DNA of 64,000 bases from Rhodospirillales bacterium (lineage in GTDB: Bacteria > Pseudomonadota > Alphaproteobacteria > Rhodospirillales > Casp-alpha2): contig JAJFII010000009.1 in the NCBI GenBank assembly GCA_021775095.1, positions 124,001 to 188,000 on the forward strand, read 5' to 3'. Of this stretch, positions 51,204-61,212 are shown piece after piece; positions within the stretch are counted from its first letter, which is position 1; each line of letters opens with the position of its first letter. The notes under the pieces are model-generated. The model saw only the letters and a list, made by a program, of their open reading frames with translations. It made no database searches and had not been told where the DNA came from. The position numbers were made by a program, and so were the translations under genes.

Positions 51204-52454
51204 CTAATGAGCGACGGCTGCGGCGCCGTGTTCATCAATGAGTGCACCACTGGTAAAGCGGTCTAAATTGTAAGGGGCATTAAGCCGATGGGGCGCGTCG
51301 CGGGCAATCGTGTGGGCAAAAGTCCATCCCGACCCTGGCGTGGCTTTAAACCCGCCGGTCCCCCAACCGCCATTGATATAGAGGCCGTCAACCGGCGTTT
51401 TCGAAATGATCGGACTGGCGTCCGGGCAGGTGTCAACAATACCACCCCATTTCCGCATGATCCGCAAACGGCTGAAAATTGGGAACAACAGACAAACGGC
51501 AGCCAATTGTTCTTCGACAACATGCAGGCTGCCGCGCTGGGTGTAACTGTTGTAACCATCTATTCCCGCCCCCAGGACCAACTCTCCTTTATCGGATTGG
51601 GAAACATAACAATGAACCGCATTGGACATGACCACCGTGTTTATGATCGGTTTGACCGGTTCCGTAACCATGGCTTGCAAGGGATAACTGGTTATCGGCA
51701 ATCGAATTCCTGCCATGTTGGCCAGAACACTTGAGTGACCGGCGGTAACGAGCCCAACCTTCGGTGCGCGGATGATCCCGCGGGTCGTCTCAACCCCGGT
51801 TACCCGGCCGTTGTCGCGCAAGATACCGGTAACTTCACATTGCTGAATAATATCAACGCCCAGCGCATCGGCGGCCCGGGCGTAACCCCAGGCGACGGCG
51901 TCATGTCGGGCGACACCGCCACGGCGCTGGATCGACGCACCCAAAACCGGATAACGGATATGGGGAGAGATATTGATGATCGGGACAATTTCTTTGATTT
52001 GTGCTGGTGACAGGTATTCGGAATCAATCCCGTTCAATGCAATGGCATTGACCCGGCGCTTGAGTTCCCGCACATCGTGAAGATTGTGCGCCAGATTAAG
52101 AACACCGCGCTGGCTGAGCATGATGTTGTAGTTCAAGTCCTGGCTCAATCCCTCGTACAACTGCAGGGCTTTTTCATAGATCGCGGCACTTTCGTCCCAC
52201 AGGTAATTGGAGCGAATAATGGTAGTGTTGCGACCGGTGTTGCCACCGCCAAGCCAACCTTTTTCGACGACCGCAATATTGCTGAGACCGTGTTCTTTTG
52301 CCAGGTAATAGGCGGTCGCCAGCCCGTGACCGCCACCACCGACGATGATCGCGTCATAACTTTCCTTGGGGTCGGGGCTGCGCCAGGCTTGTTCCCAATT
52401 TTTGTGAAAATTGAGAGCGTTGCGTGCCAAGCTGAATATGGAATATTTGCTCAC
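51204..52454 (-). CDS. soxB: Sarcosine oxidase beta subunit
   Basis: 416 aa flavoprotein subunit that carries the catalytic FAD and covalent FMN. The N-terminus [14 protein letters not shown] and the dinucleotide motif GGGGHG at 39-44 are followed by [18 protein letters not shown]. The C-terminal [12 protein letters not shown] region completes the DAO fold. The GTG at 52454 is chosen because homologues start at this (M)[11 protein letters not shown] run; the frame to 52550 adds an unrelated leader. First gene of the operon; its promoter must lie in 52455-52658, divergent from the Sel1 gene. Confidence 0.93.
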   Translation of the reverse strand: MSKYSIFSLARNALNFHKNWEQAWRSPDPKESYDAIIVGGGGHGLATAYYLAKEHGLSNIAVVEKGWLGGGNTGRNTTIIRSNYLWDESAAIYEKALQLYEGLSQDLNYNIMLSQRGVLNLAHNLHDVRELKRRVNAIALNGIDSEYLSPAQIKEIVPIINISPHIRYPVLGASIQRRGGVARHDAVAWGYARAADALGVDIIQQCEVTGILRDNGRVTGVETTRGIIRAPKVGLVTAGHSSVLANMAGIRLPITSYPLQAMVTEPVKPIINTVVMSNAVHCYVSQSDKGELVLGAGIDGYNSYTQRGSLHVVEEQLAAVCLLFPIFSRLRIMRKWGGIVDTCPDASPIISKTPVDGLYINGGWGTGGFKATPGSGWTFAHTIARDAPHRLNAPYNLDRFTSGALIDEHGAAAVAH

Positions 52455-52658
52455 AGATTTCCCAACCTTTGTCCCTGCCGTGGTTTTAACTAACCGGGTT
52501 CCAATGCCAGCGTCAAGTGGGTGTGTCTGTTCCGGCGGCGACTTGCGCAAACCCGCAAGCGACGGGGGCTGATTATTGCATAGAAAATGCCGGAGGCCAG
52601 CCCTTAGGGCGGCTACATATTGGGGTGGTCGATCATAAAAATATGCCTATGATGTGTT

Positions 52659-53645
52659 ATGTGGAAACTATTCAAAATACTCTGGTTAATTCCGATTGTG
52701 GTTTTTTTTGCCACACAAAAAGTGGCAGCGCAGCAAGACCCGGGTGAGGCGCTGTTGGAATTTCCGGAAGAGACATCGGCGGCTGAACCGACGCCCCAGG
52801 AATTTACTGACGCCATTATCGCTTACCAACAAAAAAAATACGCCGTCGCTTTGTCGCTCTGGCAAATGCTGGCGAAAGCGGACTATGGCCCGGCCCTCCA
52901 TAATTTGGGTGTTGCTTATGAACATGGGCGGGGGGTTCGACCGGACCCGGCGGCGGCAGCGGCCTGGTATGGGCGGGCCGCGGAACATGACATACCGCAA
53001 GCCTTTAATAATCTCGGCAGGCTGTTTGCACGCGGACTGGGGGTTGAACAGAATTATGAAAAGGCGTTCGATTTTTTTGAAGCAGCGGCGGAACATGAAT
53101 ATGCAGAATCACAATTTAATTTAGGCATTGCCTATCTGCAGGGCCAAGGTGTTGATGTCGATCCGGAGGAAGCCTCTGTTTGGTTTGCTGCCGCTGCGGA
53201 GCAGGGGTATCGGGCGGCGCAATTTAACCTCGCCAGCCTTTATCTTTCCGGACAAGGCGTGCAAAAAGACGTTGCCAAAGCCGTACACTGGTTTGGCCAG
53301 GCGGCCACCGCCGGCGACGGCTTGGCCGCGTTTCATCTTGCAATGGTTTATTATCAGGGCCAAGGCATTGGCAAAAACCTAAAAACCGCAAGACGTCATC
53401 TTTTGCAGGCGGCAGAGGCTGGCGTGCTTCTCGCCCAACATCAATTGGCCATTATGCTGGCGAAAGGTGAAGGCGGTGCGGTTGATTCAGAATCCGCGTT
53501 AACTTGGTTTTTCATCGCCGCTGCCCTGGGCAATGAGCAGGCGCAACAAAACCGCGATCTTTACGCAAAATCCCTGCCTCCCGAAGTGCGAACCCGTGCG
53601 GCCAAACGGGCCAGGTCATTCTCACCGGTTTCATCCAAACCATAA
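52659..53645 (+). CDS. Sel1-repeat (TPR-like) secreted protein
   Basis: 328 aa. The signal peptide spans about 1-24 (MWKLFKILWLIPIVVFFATQ, cleaved after VAAQ or so). About six Sel1-like repeats of ~36 residues follow, with recurring A-x-x-x-L-G-x-x-Y-x-x-G-x-G-V (LHNLGVAYEHGRGV; QFNLGIAYLQGQGV; QFNLASLYLSGQGV). It is a periplasmic scaffold for protein-protein interaction; specific partner unknown. It lies 24 nt upstream of the AsmA-like fragment, so both may concern envelope assembly. Confidence 0.85.
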   Translation: MWKLFKILWLIPIVVFFATQKVAAQQDPGEALLEFPEETSAAEPTPQEFTDAIIAYQQKKYAVALSLWQMLAKADYGPALHNLGVAYEHGRGVRPDPAAAAAWYGRAAEHDIPQAFNNLGRLFARGLGVEQNYEKAFDFFEAAAEHEYAESQFNLGIAYLQGQGVDVDPEEASVWFAAAAEQGYRAAQFNLASLYLSGQGVQKDVAKAVHWFGQAATAGDGLAAFHLAMVYYQGQGIGKNLKTARRHLLQAAEAGVLLAQHQLAIMLAKGEGGAVDSESALTWFFIAAALGNEQAQQNRDLYAKSLPPEVRTRAAKRARSFSPVSSKP

Positions 53646-53669
53646 CGGCGAAAAGGAATTACCAAAACC

Positions 53670-54284
53670 ATGTTCAGACTCATCGGCGGCTTTTTCAGGA
53701 TGACCTTTAAAATGGCTCTCCTGGCGGCAGGAATCGGTGCCATCATTGCCTATGCAAACCTGAGTGACGTCGAAGGCTGGAAACAGGACCTGCAAGACCG
53801 GGTCGGGAAGTTATCCGGCCGAAGCCTGCATATTGACGGGCCAATCGATTTTACGGTCTCCCTGCCACCGCGCATTATTGTTAGAGGCGTGCGCATCGAG
53901 AATGCCAAGTGGGGGTCGCAACCGGATATGCTCACCGCGCAGGCGTTGATTGCCGAAGTGGATTTTCTACCCTTGTTATTAGGCGATGTCGCAGTCCCTC
54001 GCATGCAATTGGTTGGCGTAGATATCCTTGTCGAGACAAACGCCAACGGTGCTAACAATTGGGACGATCTCAACAATTTCCAGACATCTGCTGGTGGCCC
54101 GCCGTCAACCCCCGGATTTCCTGTTATTGGTCCAATCCTTGGATCGGGCGGAATCGGATTGTCGGGGGGATCGATTACCATTGCTAATTTGGCGACCGGT
54201 GCCATAAACACACTTACTCTTCCCGGTGCAATAATTGACGTCGGCGGTATCGTCAGTGGGATCGTCGACCTGCCCTGTTTGTGA
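53670..54284 (+). CDS. AsmA-family N-terminal fragment (204 aa), truncated
   Basis: Residues 1-30 form a membrane anchor. The AsmA N-terminal domain follows (LSGRSLHIDGPIDFTVSL; IIVRGVRIENAKWGSQPDML; LLGDVAVPRMQLVGVDILVE; NWDDL), with one GGSITIANLATGA element typical of the repeats. Full AsmA proteins are 600-1200 aa; this ends at a TGA after VDLPCL. In another frame right after the stop, IGGGRVTYFDDESK (to 54328) looks like more AsmA sequence. That suggests a frameshift or deletion remnant, although a short functional form cannot be excluded. Confidence 0.7.
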   Translation: MFRLIGGFFRMTFKMALLAAGIGAIIAYANLSDVEGWKQDLQDRVGKLSGRSLHIDGPIDFTVSLPPRIIVRGVRIENAKWGSQPDMLTAQALIAEVDFLPLLLGDVAVPRMQLVGVDILVETNANGANNWDDLNNFQTSAGGPPSTPGFPVIGPILGSGGIGLSGGSITIANLATGAINTLTLPGAIIDVGGIVSGIVDLPCL

Positions 54285-54412
54285 TCGGTGGGGGTCGAGT
54301 TACCTATTTTGATGACGAAAGCAAATAATCTGTTGCCTAAAAATTGATAAAGTGAGAAATAAGAACAATACTTATGAATAAATATCATAATTAGGGCATA
54401 TTGAGGGGTTCA

Positions 54413-55318
54413 ATGGATCAACAGGGAGAAATGTCGGTTTTTGTGCGTGTTGTGGAACACGAAAGTTTTTCGTCCGCTGCACGTGCCCTGAAATTGACTC
54501 CGTCGGCTGTCAGCAAATTAATTGGCCGACTTGAGGATCGGTTGGGTGCGCGCCTGTTGAACCGGACGACCCGGCGGCTGAGTATGACCGAGGAAGGACA
54601 CGCCTTTTATCAGCGTAGTATCCCTATTCTGTCGGCAATTGATGAAGCGGAAATGGCCGTCACCGAGTTGCACGCCGAACCACGCGGGCTCTTGAAAATA
54701 AACGCATCCACGACTTTCGCGCAATTGCATATCCAACCCCTTATTCCTGATTTTCTGGCGCGATATCCCAATCTGCGCGTACAGCTGACGTTGACGGACA
54801 GCCTCGTTAATCTGGTCGAAGAGGAAGTGGATGTTGCCATCCGCATAGCTGAGCTGCCCGACAGCACGCTGATTGCCCGCAAACTCGGACCGGTGCATCG
54901 AACCGTTGCCGCAGCACCCGCCTATATCGAAAAATTTGGTGCGCCAAAAACCCCGGAGGATTTAAAATCCCATAATTGCCTGACCTTAAGTTTTGAAACC
55001 AGCCTTAACCAATGGGAATTCAAGGGTCCGGATGGCCCGCAGCGGGTACGGGTTTCGGGTAATTTTGAAACGAATATCGCATCGGCGATCTATGATGCGG
55101 GCCTCGCCGGATTGGGTTTGATCCGCGCCGCTGACTTCGTTGTCGGATCTGACATGAAGGACGGGCGTCTGGTACCGGTGCTGCAGGATTATGAGATGGT
55201 AAATGATGTTAATATTTATGCGGTTTATCCGCACAGCAAACATTTGTCGCCAAAAGTCCGGGCTTTCGTTGATTTGTTGACGGATACCTTTACCCCCGTC
55301 CTGCCCTGGAGCCTTTAG
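54413..55318 (+). CDS. LysR-family transcriptional regulator
   Basis: 301 aa. The N-terminal winged helix is at about 1-60 (SSAARALKLTPSAVSKLIGR), followed by the LysR substrate-binding domain (ASTTFAQLHIQPLIPDFLAR onward). It resembles the subfamily of short LysR proteins that regulate quinone reductases or efflux. The ATG at 54413 (GAGGGG upstream) is preferred to the TTG at 54401. It is on the same strand as the PadR efflux operon, 140 nt upstream, but with separate promoter-like DNA between. Confidence 0.9.
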   Translation: MDQQGEMSVFVRVVEHESFSSAARALKLTPSAVSKLIGRLEDRLGARLLNRTTRRLSMTEEGHAFYQRSIPILSAIDEAEMAVTELHAEPRGLLKINASTTFAQLHIQPLIPDFLARYPNLRVQLTLTDSLVNLVEEEVDVAIRIAELPDSTLIARKLGPVHRTVAAAPAYIEKFGAPKTPEDLKSHNCLTLSFETSLNQWEFKGPDGPQRVRVSGNFETNIASAIYDAGLAGLGLIRAADFVVGSDMKDGRLVPVLQDYEMVNDVNIYAVYPHSKHLSPKVRAFVDLLTDTFTPVLPWSL

Positions 55319-55368
55319 CCTCCCCCACCTCTGCATTTTTTGCATGACAGAGGTCAATAAAATCTATA

Positions 55369-55398
55369 TTGACGAGATATATATCAAACCAATATATA
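55369..55398 (+). promoter_or_regulatory. Promoter/operator region of the PadR efflux operon
   Basis: TTGACG (55369-55374) and TATATA (55393-55398) with an 18-bp spacer. Two ATATATAT tracts flank CAAACCA inside it, resembling the ATxT-rich repeats bound by PadR proteins, so autoregulation is plausible. Confidence 0.45.
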
Positions 55399-55458
55399 TG
55401 ATTGGGATCAACGAAAGGGTTGGCCTCAACGGTAATCCATATGCGGGAGCCACTGACG

Positions 55459-56034
55459 ATGGATGTGAAAACTTTGTGCCTTGGTGCTTTGACCCTGGGC
55501 GATGCCACCGGGTATGAAATACACAAAATGTTCGATGACGGCCCGTTTGGCCAATTCTACGACGCTGGATACGGTTCCATATATCCGGCTTTGGGCGCCT
55601 TGCTGAAGGCAGATCTGGTTACGGTTGTCCAATTGGCACAGGAAAAACGGCCGGATAAAAAAGTTTATAGCCTTACCCCCAGTGGATTGGCGTTGTTTAA
55701 AAAAGCTTTGGCGGAACCGCCGGCCAAAGACCGGTTTCGTTCAGACCATATCGTTCGGCTGTTTTTTGCCGATTATATGTCGAAAAGTGATTTGCAAGCG
55801 GTTTACGATTCCTACCTCTGTCACTTCCAGACCCAGGCCGAAAAACTCAGGTCTATCGACATCCAGAATTTTAGAAATGGCAGAACCTTTGCTTTGCAGA
55901 TGGGGTTGCGGTTTTACGAAACAATGTCTGCCTTTTTAGTCGAGAACCAGGGCCAACTGTTAAACGATTATTGTCCGAACCCAATGGATGACGGTACAGA
56001 ACAAACAAGAAATCAAGGAACGGGTGATGACTGA
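55459..56034 (+). CDS. PadR-family transcriptional regulator
   Basis: 191 aa. The N-terminal winged helix (LCLGALTLGDATGYEIHKMF; YPALGALLKADLVT) occupies about 1-85. A C-terminal helical dimerisation domain follows (VIRLF-like VRLFFADYMSKSDLQAVYDS; YETMSAFLVENQGQLL). The ATG at 55459 with GGGAG upstream is chosen over 55402. Its stop overlaps the adaptor start, so the repressor is coupled to the efflux pump it probably controls. Confidence 0.87.
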   Translation: MDVKTLCLGALTLGDATGYEIHKMFDDGPFGQFYDAGYGSIYPALGALLKADLVTVVQLAQEKRPDKKVYSLTPSGLALFKKALAEPPAKDRFRSDHIVRLFFADYMSKSDLQAVYDSYLCHFQTQAEKLRSIDIQNFRNGRTFALQMGLRFYETMSAFLVENQGQLLNDYCPNPMDDGTEQTRNQGTGDD

Positions 56035-57181
56035 AAAAAAGCGAAAATCCCACCGTAACTATTCATCGAAGATTATCGCGACATTGTTGGCAGTTGCTAC
56101 CGTTGCCTGGATTGGTTCTGGGGTGGTGAGTAGCAATGAACCTGCCGTTCGCGCTGGTGAACCGCTGGCCGAAAAGCAAACGCCGCTTCCGCTTGTCCGG
56201 ATAAAGCAGTCGGTGGCACGTGTCCATGAACGCCAGGTTATTCTATTCGGCCGCACTGAAGCCATAAACCAAGCCAATATAGCGGCGGAAATATCGGGCC
56301 GTATTGTTAAAAAAGCGGCAAACAAAGGGGATTTGGTTAAAAAGGGCCAGGTCCTCTTCCAAATTTTTATGGATGACCGTCAAAGTCAACTGGCTGAGGC
56401 TAAGGCCAAGATGAAATATCAGGAAATTTCCTACAACGCGGCAAAACGCCTGTCAAAAAAACAGTTTCAGTCACAGGTCAGGCTGGCCGAAGAAAAGGCA
56501 AATCTGGAATCGGCCCGTGCCCGTCTAAAGTCCATTCAAATGGAGATCTCAAAGACCGTCATTCGGGCACCCATTGACGGCGTCATCAATACCCTTCCAT
56601 TGAGTGTCGGCGATTATGTAAAATCGGGTGATATCGTTGCGGCGATTGTCGATCTGGACCCAATTCGCATTGTCGGGCAGGTTTCGGAGCGTGACGTTTC
56701 GAGGATCCGCCAGGGCACCGATGCCGTCGCCGTCTTACCCAATGGGCGCGAAGTGCGCGGACAGGTTAAATTCATTTCGCGCATAGGCGCGTCGTCCACT
56801 CGCACATTTGATGTCGATGTCTGGGTCGAAAATGCGTCTGGATCGGTCCCGGAGGGGTTAACAGCAGAACTGCGGTTGCAGGCCGAGAGTGAACGTGCAC
56901 ACCTGGTTTCACCGGCCGTGTTGACCCTTGACGCCGAAGGCGCTGTTGGTGTGAAAGCCGTCAATGACGAGGGGATTGTGGTATTTCATCGGGTTAAAAT
57001 TGTTGCCGACACGCCGGCGGGGATTTGGCTAGGCGGCTTGCCCGAGCTTGTGACGCTTATCACCGTGGGTCAGGAATTTGTGCTGCCCGAGCAAAAGGTG
57101 CGTACGGCAACGGAAGCGCAAATTAAAAACCAGGCCGAACAGGACCTGCGCCAAACCGAAACGCCGGAAGACCCCTCATGA
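56027..57181 (+). CDS. RND efflux periplasmic adaptor (HlyD/MFP family)
   Basis: 384 aa. A single N-terminal membrane anchor spans about 16-36. Barrel-sandwich lipoyl-like halves are GRIVKKAANKGDLVKKGQVL and VIRAPIDGVINTLPLSVGDYV, with a coiled-coil hairpin between them (about 120-195). A beta-barrel domain follows. The ATG at 56027 overlaps the PadR stop by 8 nt; the frame to 55988 is rejected. Its stop overlaps the RND pump start (ATGA). A third outer-membrane component is not encoded here. Confidence 0.9.
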   Translation: MTEKKRKSHRNYSSKIIATLLAVATVAWIGSGVVSSNEPAVRAGEPLAEKQTPLPLVRIKQSVARVHERQVILFGRTEAINQANIAAEISGRIVKKAANKGDLVKKGQVLFQIFMDDRQSQLAEAKAKMKYQEISYNAAKRLSKKQFQSQVRLAEEKANLESARARLKSIQMEISKTVIRAPIDGVINTLPLSVGDYVKSGDIVAAIVDLDPIRIVGQVSERDVSRIRQGTDAVAVLPNGREVRGQVKFISRIGASSTRTFDVDVWVENASGSVPEGLTAELRLQAESERAHLVSPAVLTLDAEGAVGVKAVNDEGIVVFHRVKIVADTPAGIWLGGLPELVTLITVGQEFVLPEQKVRTATEAQIKNQAEQDLRQTETPEDPS

Positions 57182-60100
57182 ACGCCCTCATCGATGCCGC
57201 CATAAGCCATTCCCGTACGGTTATCGCGACATTGCTTCTGGTCCTGATTTCCGGGTCTGTAGCCTATATTAATATCGCCAAAGAAGCCGAACCTGACATC
57301 AATATTCCAATCATCTATGTGTCCATGAACCATGACGGGATTTCTCCGGAAGACGCGGAACGGTTGCTGATCCGACCGATGGAACAGGAGTTACGGGTCA
57401 TTGAGGGCGTCAAGGAAATGCGCGCGTCGGCCTTCGAAGGCGGGGCAAATGTAACCCTCGAGTTCGAGGCCGGTTTCGATGCCGATCATGCGATGAACCA
57501 AGTCCGGGAAAAAGTAGATCTGGCGAAACCGGAAATTCCCAGCGAAACCGATGAGCCGGAAATTCACGAAGTGAATTTCAGTTTGTTTCCTGTTGTGATT
57601 GTCGCCTTGTCAGGCGCTATTCCTGAACGCACCCTGTTGAAAGTGGCCCGTGACCTTAAGGATCGCGTCGAAGGCATTTCGTCCGTCCTTGAAGTGGCGA
57701 TTGCCGGCGACCGCGATGAAATGGTGGAAATCCTGATTGATCCAATCAAGATAGAAAGTTACGGCCTGTCGCCCATTGATACGGTGAATGCCATTCGGAC
57801 TTCGAACTTGTTAGTTGCAGCCGGAGCGCAGGATACGGGCCGCGGGCGGTTCAGCCTGAAGGTTCCGGGTTTGTTTGAATCCGTGCAGGACATTATGCGG
57901 ATGCCGATAAAGGTCGAAGGCGACGCCGTCGTTACCCTGGGAGATGTCGGCGAGGTTCGTCGTACCTTTAAAGACTCATTGAGTTTTGCCCGGATCGGCG
58001 GTAATGGCGCGATCGCCCTGGAAGTCTCGAAAAGATCCGGTGAAAATATCATAGACACGGTTGCCCAGGTGCGGGCCATTGTCTTGACGGAACAGGCCAT
58101 CTGGCCGGAAACGCTCCGTGATATGATCACCATCACCTATATCAATGACAAATCAGACAACATTCGCGACCGGCTGAATGACTTGCAGAACAACGTCATT
58201 ACAGCCATCCTCCTGGTTATGATCATTGTTGTTTGGGCGTTAGGCGTTCGCTCAGCGGCCTTGGTCGGGATCGCCATTCCCGGCTCCTTCCTGGCGGGGA
58301 TCCTGGTGTTGTCGGCAAATGGTTTCACCATAAACATGATTGTCCTGTTTGGTCTTATTCTGGCCGTGGGGATGCTCGTTGACGGGGCTATCGTGGTTAC
58401 CGAATATGCCGATCGGAAAATGACCGAGGGGGAAAATCCACAGATCGCCTATGGCATGGCCGCCAAACGTATGGCTTGGCCAATTATTGCCTCGACCGGG
58501 ACCACGTTGGCAGCATTCCTGCCGCTTATGTTCTGGCCCGGAGTTGTCGGCGAATTTATGAAGTACCTGCCCATTACCCTGGTCGCGACGCTGAGTGCCT
58601 CTTTATTCATGGCCCTGATATTCGTGCCAACCCTGGGCGGTGTATTCGGCAAGGCTTCGGGAACGGCAGATCCGGATACGGTTACGCGCCTGTCCGGCAA
58701 AGAAACGACAAGAACATTTAAAATTGCCGGTTTTACAGGCTTTTACGTTGGCGTGCTTAGCGCCGTATTGCGCCATCCCGGCAAAACGCTGCTGATGGCG
58801 ATCAGTTTGTTGGCGGCGGTCTTTGTAACTTTCGGCAAGGTTGGTCGGGGAATCGAGTTTTTTCCGGATGTCGAACCGGAGTTTGCGAAACTGCAGGTAA
58901 AAGCCCGCGGTAATCTGGCTGTGCGCGAAAAAGATGACCTGATGGCTGAAGTCGAACAGCGCATTTTGGCCTTGAACGCGGAACGTGGCGAAATTAAAAC
59001 CATTTATTTGCGAACCGGTGCGCAACAAAACTCCAGCGAAGCTGAAGACATCATTGGCACGATCACACTTGAATTTGTTAATTGGAATCTGCGTCGGAAA
59101 GCCGATGTCATATTGGCTGAAGCAAAGGATCGGACCAAGGATTTAGCCGGTATCATTGTCGACCGGCGGATCGAAGAAGCCGGCCCTCCCGTTGGCAAAC
59201 CGATCCAGGTTCAATTGTCGTCACGGAACCCTGAAGCAATCCCACCCATGGTCAAAAAAGTTCTTCTGGGACTGGACGAAATCGGCGGGTTTATCAACAT
59301 TGAAGACAGTCGGCCATTACCGGGCATTGATTGGGAGCTTAAGACCGACCGTGCCCAGGCGGCGAAGTTTGGTGCCAGTGTCGACTTGATTGGCCGGACG
59401 GTTCAATTGGTGTCGACGGGAATAAAGCTGGGGGAGTACCGGCCCGACGATTCCGACGAAGAACTGGAAATACGTGCCCGTTACCCGAAGGCTTATCGGA
59501 CGATTGACCAACTCGACAATATACGCTCAATCACTTCCGTCGGCCAGATTCCCCTGAGTAATTTTGTTACCCGGGATGCCAAACCCCATACCGGTAATTT
59601 ACAGCGCACGGATGGCCGGCGAACCATGTCGATTAAGGCTGATGTGGTTGAGGGCGAATTGCCGGATAACAAAGTCAAAGAGATCGTTCGCTGGTTGCAA
59701 ACAGCGGACCTGGACCCCCGCGTTCGGGTCGATTTCAAGGGAGAAAACGAAGAGCAGGAAAAAGCCCAGAAATTTCTCGGCAAAGCGTTTGGTATCGCCT
59801 TGTTTATTATGGCGGTTATTCTGGTAACTCAGTTTAACAGTTTTTATTCCGCCGGCCTGATTCTGTTTGCTGTCGTCATGTCGACGGGTGGCGTGTTGAT
59901 TGGTTTAATGATCACAGATCAACCCTTTGGCATCGTCATGAACGGCATCAGTGTCATCGCACTGGCTGGGATCGTCGTCAACAATAACATAGTTTTAATC
60001 GACACCTATGATCGGCTGCGCGAAACTGAGCCCGATGCTCTGACGGCGATACTGAAAACCGGAGCACAGCGTTTGCGGCCCGTTATGTTGACCACAATTA

Positions 60101-60357
60101 CCACCATGTTGGGTCTTCTGCCCATGGTGGTTGGTGCAAACATTGATTTTGTCGAACGTACTGTCCTGATCGGCGCGCCGTCCAGTCAATGGTGGCAGCA
60201 ACTGGCGACCGCAATTGTCTATGGCCTGGGGTTTGCAACGGTCCTCACGTTGTTGATAACGCCGTCCGCGCTTATGTTCCGTGCCAATATCCGGGCCTGG
60301 CTGGACCGCCGCAAGGTGCACAGGGCCGACAAACAGATGGCTCGGAATATGGCGTGA
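57178..60357 (+). CDS. RND family efflux pump permease (AcrB-type)
   Basis: 1059 aa inner-membrane proton-driven exporter with 12 helices in two halves and two large periplasmic loops. TM4 carries the proton-relay Asp in LILAVGMLVDGAIVVTEYAD (about 395-414), and the second half has VIALAGIVVNNNIVLIDTYD. The N-terminus (SHSRTVIATLLLVLISGSVAY) and IGGNGAIALEVSKRSGENI match the large non-MexB branch. Substrates unknown. Co-transcribed with the adaptor and PadR regulator. Confidence 0.93.
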   Translation: MNALIDAAISHSRTVIATLLLVLISGSVAYINIAKEAEPDINIPIIYVSMNHDGISPEDAERLLIRPMEQELRVIEGVKEMRASAFEGGANVTLEFEAGFDADHAMNQVREKVDLAKPEIPSETDEPEIHEVNFSLFPVVIVALSGAIPERTLLKVARDLKDRVEGISSVLEVAIAGDRDEMVEILIDPIKIESYGLSPIDTVNAIRTSNLLVAAGAQDTGRGRFSLKVPGLFESVQDIMRMPIKVEGDAVVTLGDVGEVRRTFKDSLSFARIGGNGAIALEVSKRSGENIIDTVAQVRAIVLTEQAIWPETLRDMITITYINDKSDNIRDRLNDLQNNVITAILLVMIIVVWALGVRSAALVGIAIPGSFLAGILVLSANGFTINMIVLFGLILAVGMLVDGAIVVTEYADRKMTEGENPQIAYGMAAKRMAWPIIASTGTTLAAFLPLMFWPGVVGEFMKYLPITLVATLSASLFMALIFVPTLGGVFGKASGTADPDTVTRLSGKETTRTFKIAGFTGFYVGVLSAVLRHPGKTLLMAISLLAAVFVTFGKVGRGIEFFPDVEPEFAKLQVKARGNLAVREKDDLMAEVEQRILALNAERGEIKTIYLRTGAQQNSSEAEDIIGTITLEFVNWNLRRKADVILAEAKDRTKDLAGIIVDRRIEEAGPPVGKPIQVQLSSRNPEAIPPMVKKVLLGLDEIGGFINIEDSRPLPGIDWELKTDRAQAAKFGASVDLIGRTVQLVSTGIKLGEYRPDDSDEELEIRARYPKAYRTIDQLDNIRSITSVGQIPLSNFVTRDAKPHTGNLQRTDGRRTMSIKADVVEGELPDNKVKEIVRWLQTADLDPRVRVDFKGENEEQEKAQKFLGKAFGIALFIMAVILVTQFNSFYSAGLILFAVVMSTGGVLIGLMITDQPFGIVMNGISVIALAGIVVNNNIVLIDTYDRLRETEPDALTAILKTGAQRLRPVMLTTITTMLGLLPMVVGANIDFVERTVLIGAPSSQWWQQLATAIVYGLGFATVLTLLITPSALMFRANIRAWLDRRKVHRADKQMARNMA

Positions 60358-60362
60358 ATGGC

Positions 60363-61196
60363 TTAGCGGGAGTCACTTGGGTCCGCCGTTTCAGAGTCAC
60401 TCGGGTCGGTGGTCTCAGGAGTACTCGGGTCGGCGGCCTCAAACCGGCGATGGGAGCGGACACTGAACGCGAAAGTACATATATATAACCCTAAAACAGT
60501 CGACAGGGTGAGCCAGGGCACACTGACAGAAAATGCCGCTACACCGGCGACAATTAACATCGTCGGTAACACAAAGTTGCGCGATATTTTGAGTTTTTTG
60601 AAGGAATAGGTGGGTACGGAACTGACAAGTAATCCGCCAACAACAAACAAAAAACAAGAAACGAACCAGGGGTTGCGCAAAACGTCAGAATTGATTTGAA
60701 ACGACAATATTAACGGCAACAATACCAATCCGGCACCGGCGGGTGCCGGTACCCCGGCAAAAAAATTGGCTTTCCATGCCGGTGTGTTTTCGTCGTCGGA
60801 GGCAACGTTAAATCGTGCAAGGCGCAGGCCGCAACACATGGCGAACAGCATCACCAGGATCCAACCGGCTCGACCGGCCTGTTGCATCGCCCACAAATAA
60901 AGAATGAGGGCGGGGGAAACGCCAAAACAAACAAAATCCGACAAGGAATCCAATTCTGCGCCAAATTTGCTGGCACCCTTTAGCAAACGCGCAACACGAC
61001 CATCCAGGGTGTCCAAAATTGCGGCAACAACAAGAGACAAGGCGGCAAATTCCCACTGCTGGAGAAGCGCAAAACGGATAGATGTCAGTCCTGCCGCCAG
61101 CGCCAGCAGGGTCAAAATATTCGGGATCATCCGGTTAAAGGGGAGTTCTTTTAGCCGTTGGGTCGGTTTTTTTGCGGGTTCTGAATCTTCGGTCAT
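60363..61196 (-). CDS. pssA: CDP-diacylglycerol--serine O-phosphatidyltransferase
   Basis: 277 aa inner-membrane enzyme making phosphatidylserine from CDP-diacylglycerol. The CDP-alcohol phosphotransferase motif D-x2-D-G-x2-A-R-x8-G-x3-D-x3-D is complete (DTLDGRVARLLKGASKFGAE followed by LDSLSD). There are about eight hydrophobic segments. The ATG at 61196 is preferred; a GTG at 61232 would overlap psd by 20 nt. The C-terminus is an unusual acidic tail built from an imperfect 8-residue repeat (DPSTPETT, DPSDSETA, DPSDSR). It is directly downstream of psd, forming the phosphatidylethanolamine pathway operon. Confidence 0.93.
   Translation of the reverse strand: MTEDSEPAKKPTQRLKELPFNRMIPNILTLLALAAGLTSIRFALLQQWEFAALSLVVAAILDTLDGRVARLLKGASKFGAELDSLSDFVCFGVSPALILYLWAMQQAGRAGWILVMLFAMCCGLRLARFNVASDDENTPAWKANFFAGVPAPAGAGLVLLPLILSFQINSDVLRNPWFVSCFLFVVGGLLVSSVPTYSFKKLKISRNFVLPTMLIVAGVAAFSVSVPWLTLSTVLGLYICTFAFSVRSHRRFEAADPSTPETTDPSDSETADPSDSR
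60370..60441. repeat. Three imperfect 24-bp tandem repeats in the 3' end of pssA
   Basis: Units at about 60370-60393, 60394-60417 and 60418-60441 share a core like CACTCGGGTCGG. They encode the Asp-Pro-Ser/Thr-Glu-rich tail of PssA. Such in-frame repeats could vary in number between strains. Confidence 0.6.
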
Positions 61197-61212
61197 CGGT
61201 CCATACTCGCGC

